Below, one piece after another: positions 5,787-5,908 of a stretch of DNA of 5,908 nucleotides (position 1 is the first letter of the stretch; every line of letters begins with the position of its first letter). Both the position numbers and the translations under genes were made by a program. The notes beneath the pieces are model-generated. The model saw only the letters and a list, made by a program, of their open reading frames with translations, had not been told where the DNA came from and did not search any database. The stretch comes from JASHVB01 sp049522565 (GTDB taxonomy: Bacteria > Pseudomonadota > Alphaproteobacteria > Acetobacterales > Acetobacteraceae), in NCBI GenBank assembly GCA_049522565.1, contig JBEKNT010000459.1, positions 1 through 5,908 on the forward strand. The letters run 5' to 3'.

Positions 5787-5908
5787 TCATGCTTTGGCGG
5801 ACACCGCCATCGGCTTGGAGAACTGTTCGAGTATCGCGACGCCGCTGCTGGTGCCGATGCGGGTTGCGCCGGCATCCAGCACGGCGGCAACCAGCGGCCA
5901 GGACGACA
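5787..5908 (-). pseudogene. deoC: Second copy of the last 40 codons of deoC, cut by the window end
   Basis: These 122 bases are identical to bases 1-122 and encode the C-terminal 40 residues and the stop of DeoC, including GTSSGVAIL. The copy runs off the window, so whether a full gene stands here cannot be seen. If the molecule is circular or the unit is tandemly repeated, this is simply the same intact gene met again, not a broken one. Confidence 0.6.
5787..5908. repeat. Terminal direct repeat, right copy
   Basis: Identical to bases 1-122. Removing one copy gives a closed unit of 5,786 bp. The sequence left of this copy (5594-5786) then becomes the spacer between deoC and the binding-protein gene. 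Confidence 0.97.

Noticed and set aside
1..5908. Small plasmid, phage or CRISPR locus
   Set aside because: No replication initiator, iteron set, relaxase, recombinase, phage protein or spaced repeat array is seen; only the terminal 122-bp repeat suggests circularity.

Overview
The window is GC-rich and looks alphaproteobacterial. The alanine/arginine-rich Tat-type leader of the binding protein and the dispersed GC-rich palindromes between genes suggest Rhodospirillales/Acetobacteraceae, but this is inference. All real genes lie on the minus strand, so they read from right to left: substrate-binding protein (5593-4568), fused two-domain permease (4392-2719), ATPase (2719-1646), a damaged DeoC paralogue (1332-722) and an intact deoxyribose-phosphate aldolase, DeoC (705-1).

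The three transporter genes form a complete ABC importer of the FbpABC/AfuABC type (COG1840 binding protein, COG1178 fused permease, PotA/FbpC-like ATPase). Permease and ATPase overlap by one base. The binding-protein gene is set apart from the permease by 175 bp of hairpin-forming repeat DNA. The binding protein has no adjacent tyrosine pair, so ferric iron is not the obvious substrate. Next to aldolases, a phosphorylated sugar or a related organic solute is a reasonable but unproven guess.

A 313-bp gap separates the ATPase from the aldolases. Its half near the ATPase is palindromic repeat DNA. Its half near the aldolases holds a near-consensus FNR/FixK/DNR-type site, TTGACCTGGATCAA (1423-1436), spaced like a class II activator site from a plausible -10 element. 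The aldolases may therefore form their own oxygen-responsive transcript. The first aldolase gene lacks about 20 codons plus a frame change after its Schiff-base lysine motif and is probably a pseudogene. The second is intact.

The last 122 bases (5787-5908) are identical to the first 122. The window therefore closes into a 5,786-bp unit: a circular assembly graph, an excised circle, or one unit of a head-to-tail tandem duplication. No replication, mobilisation or recombinase gene is present, so an ordinary plasmid or phage is unlikely. At the closure, deoC runs through about 190 bp with three perfect inverted repeats into the binding-protein gene.
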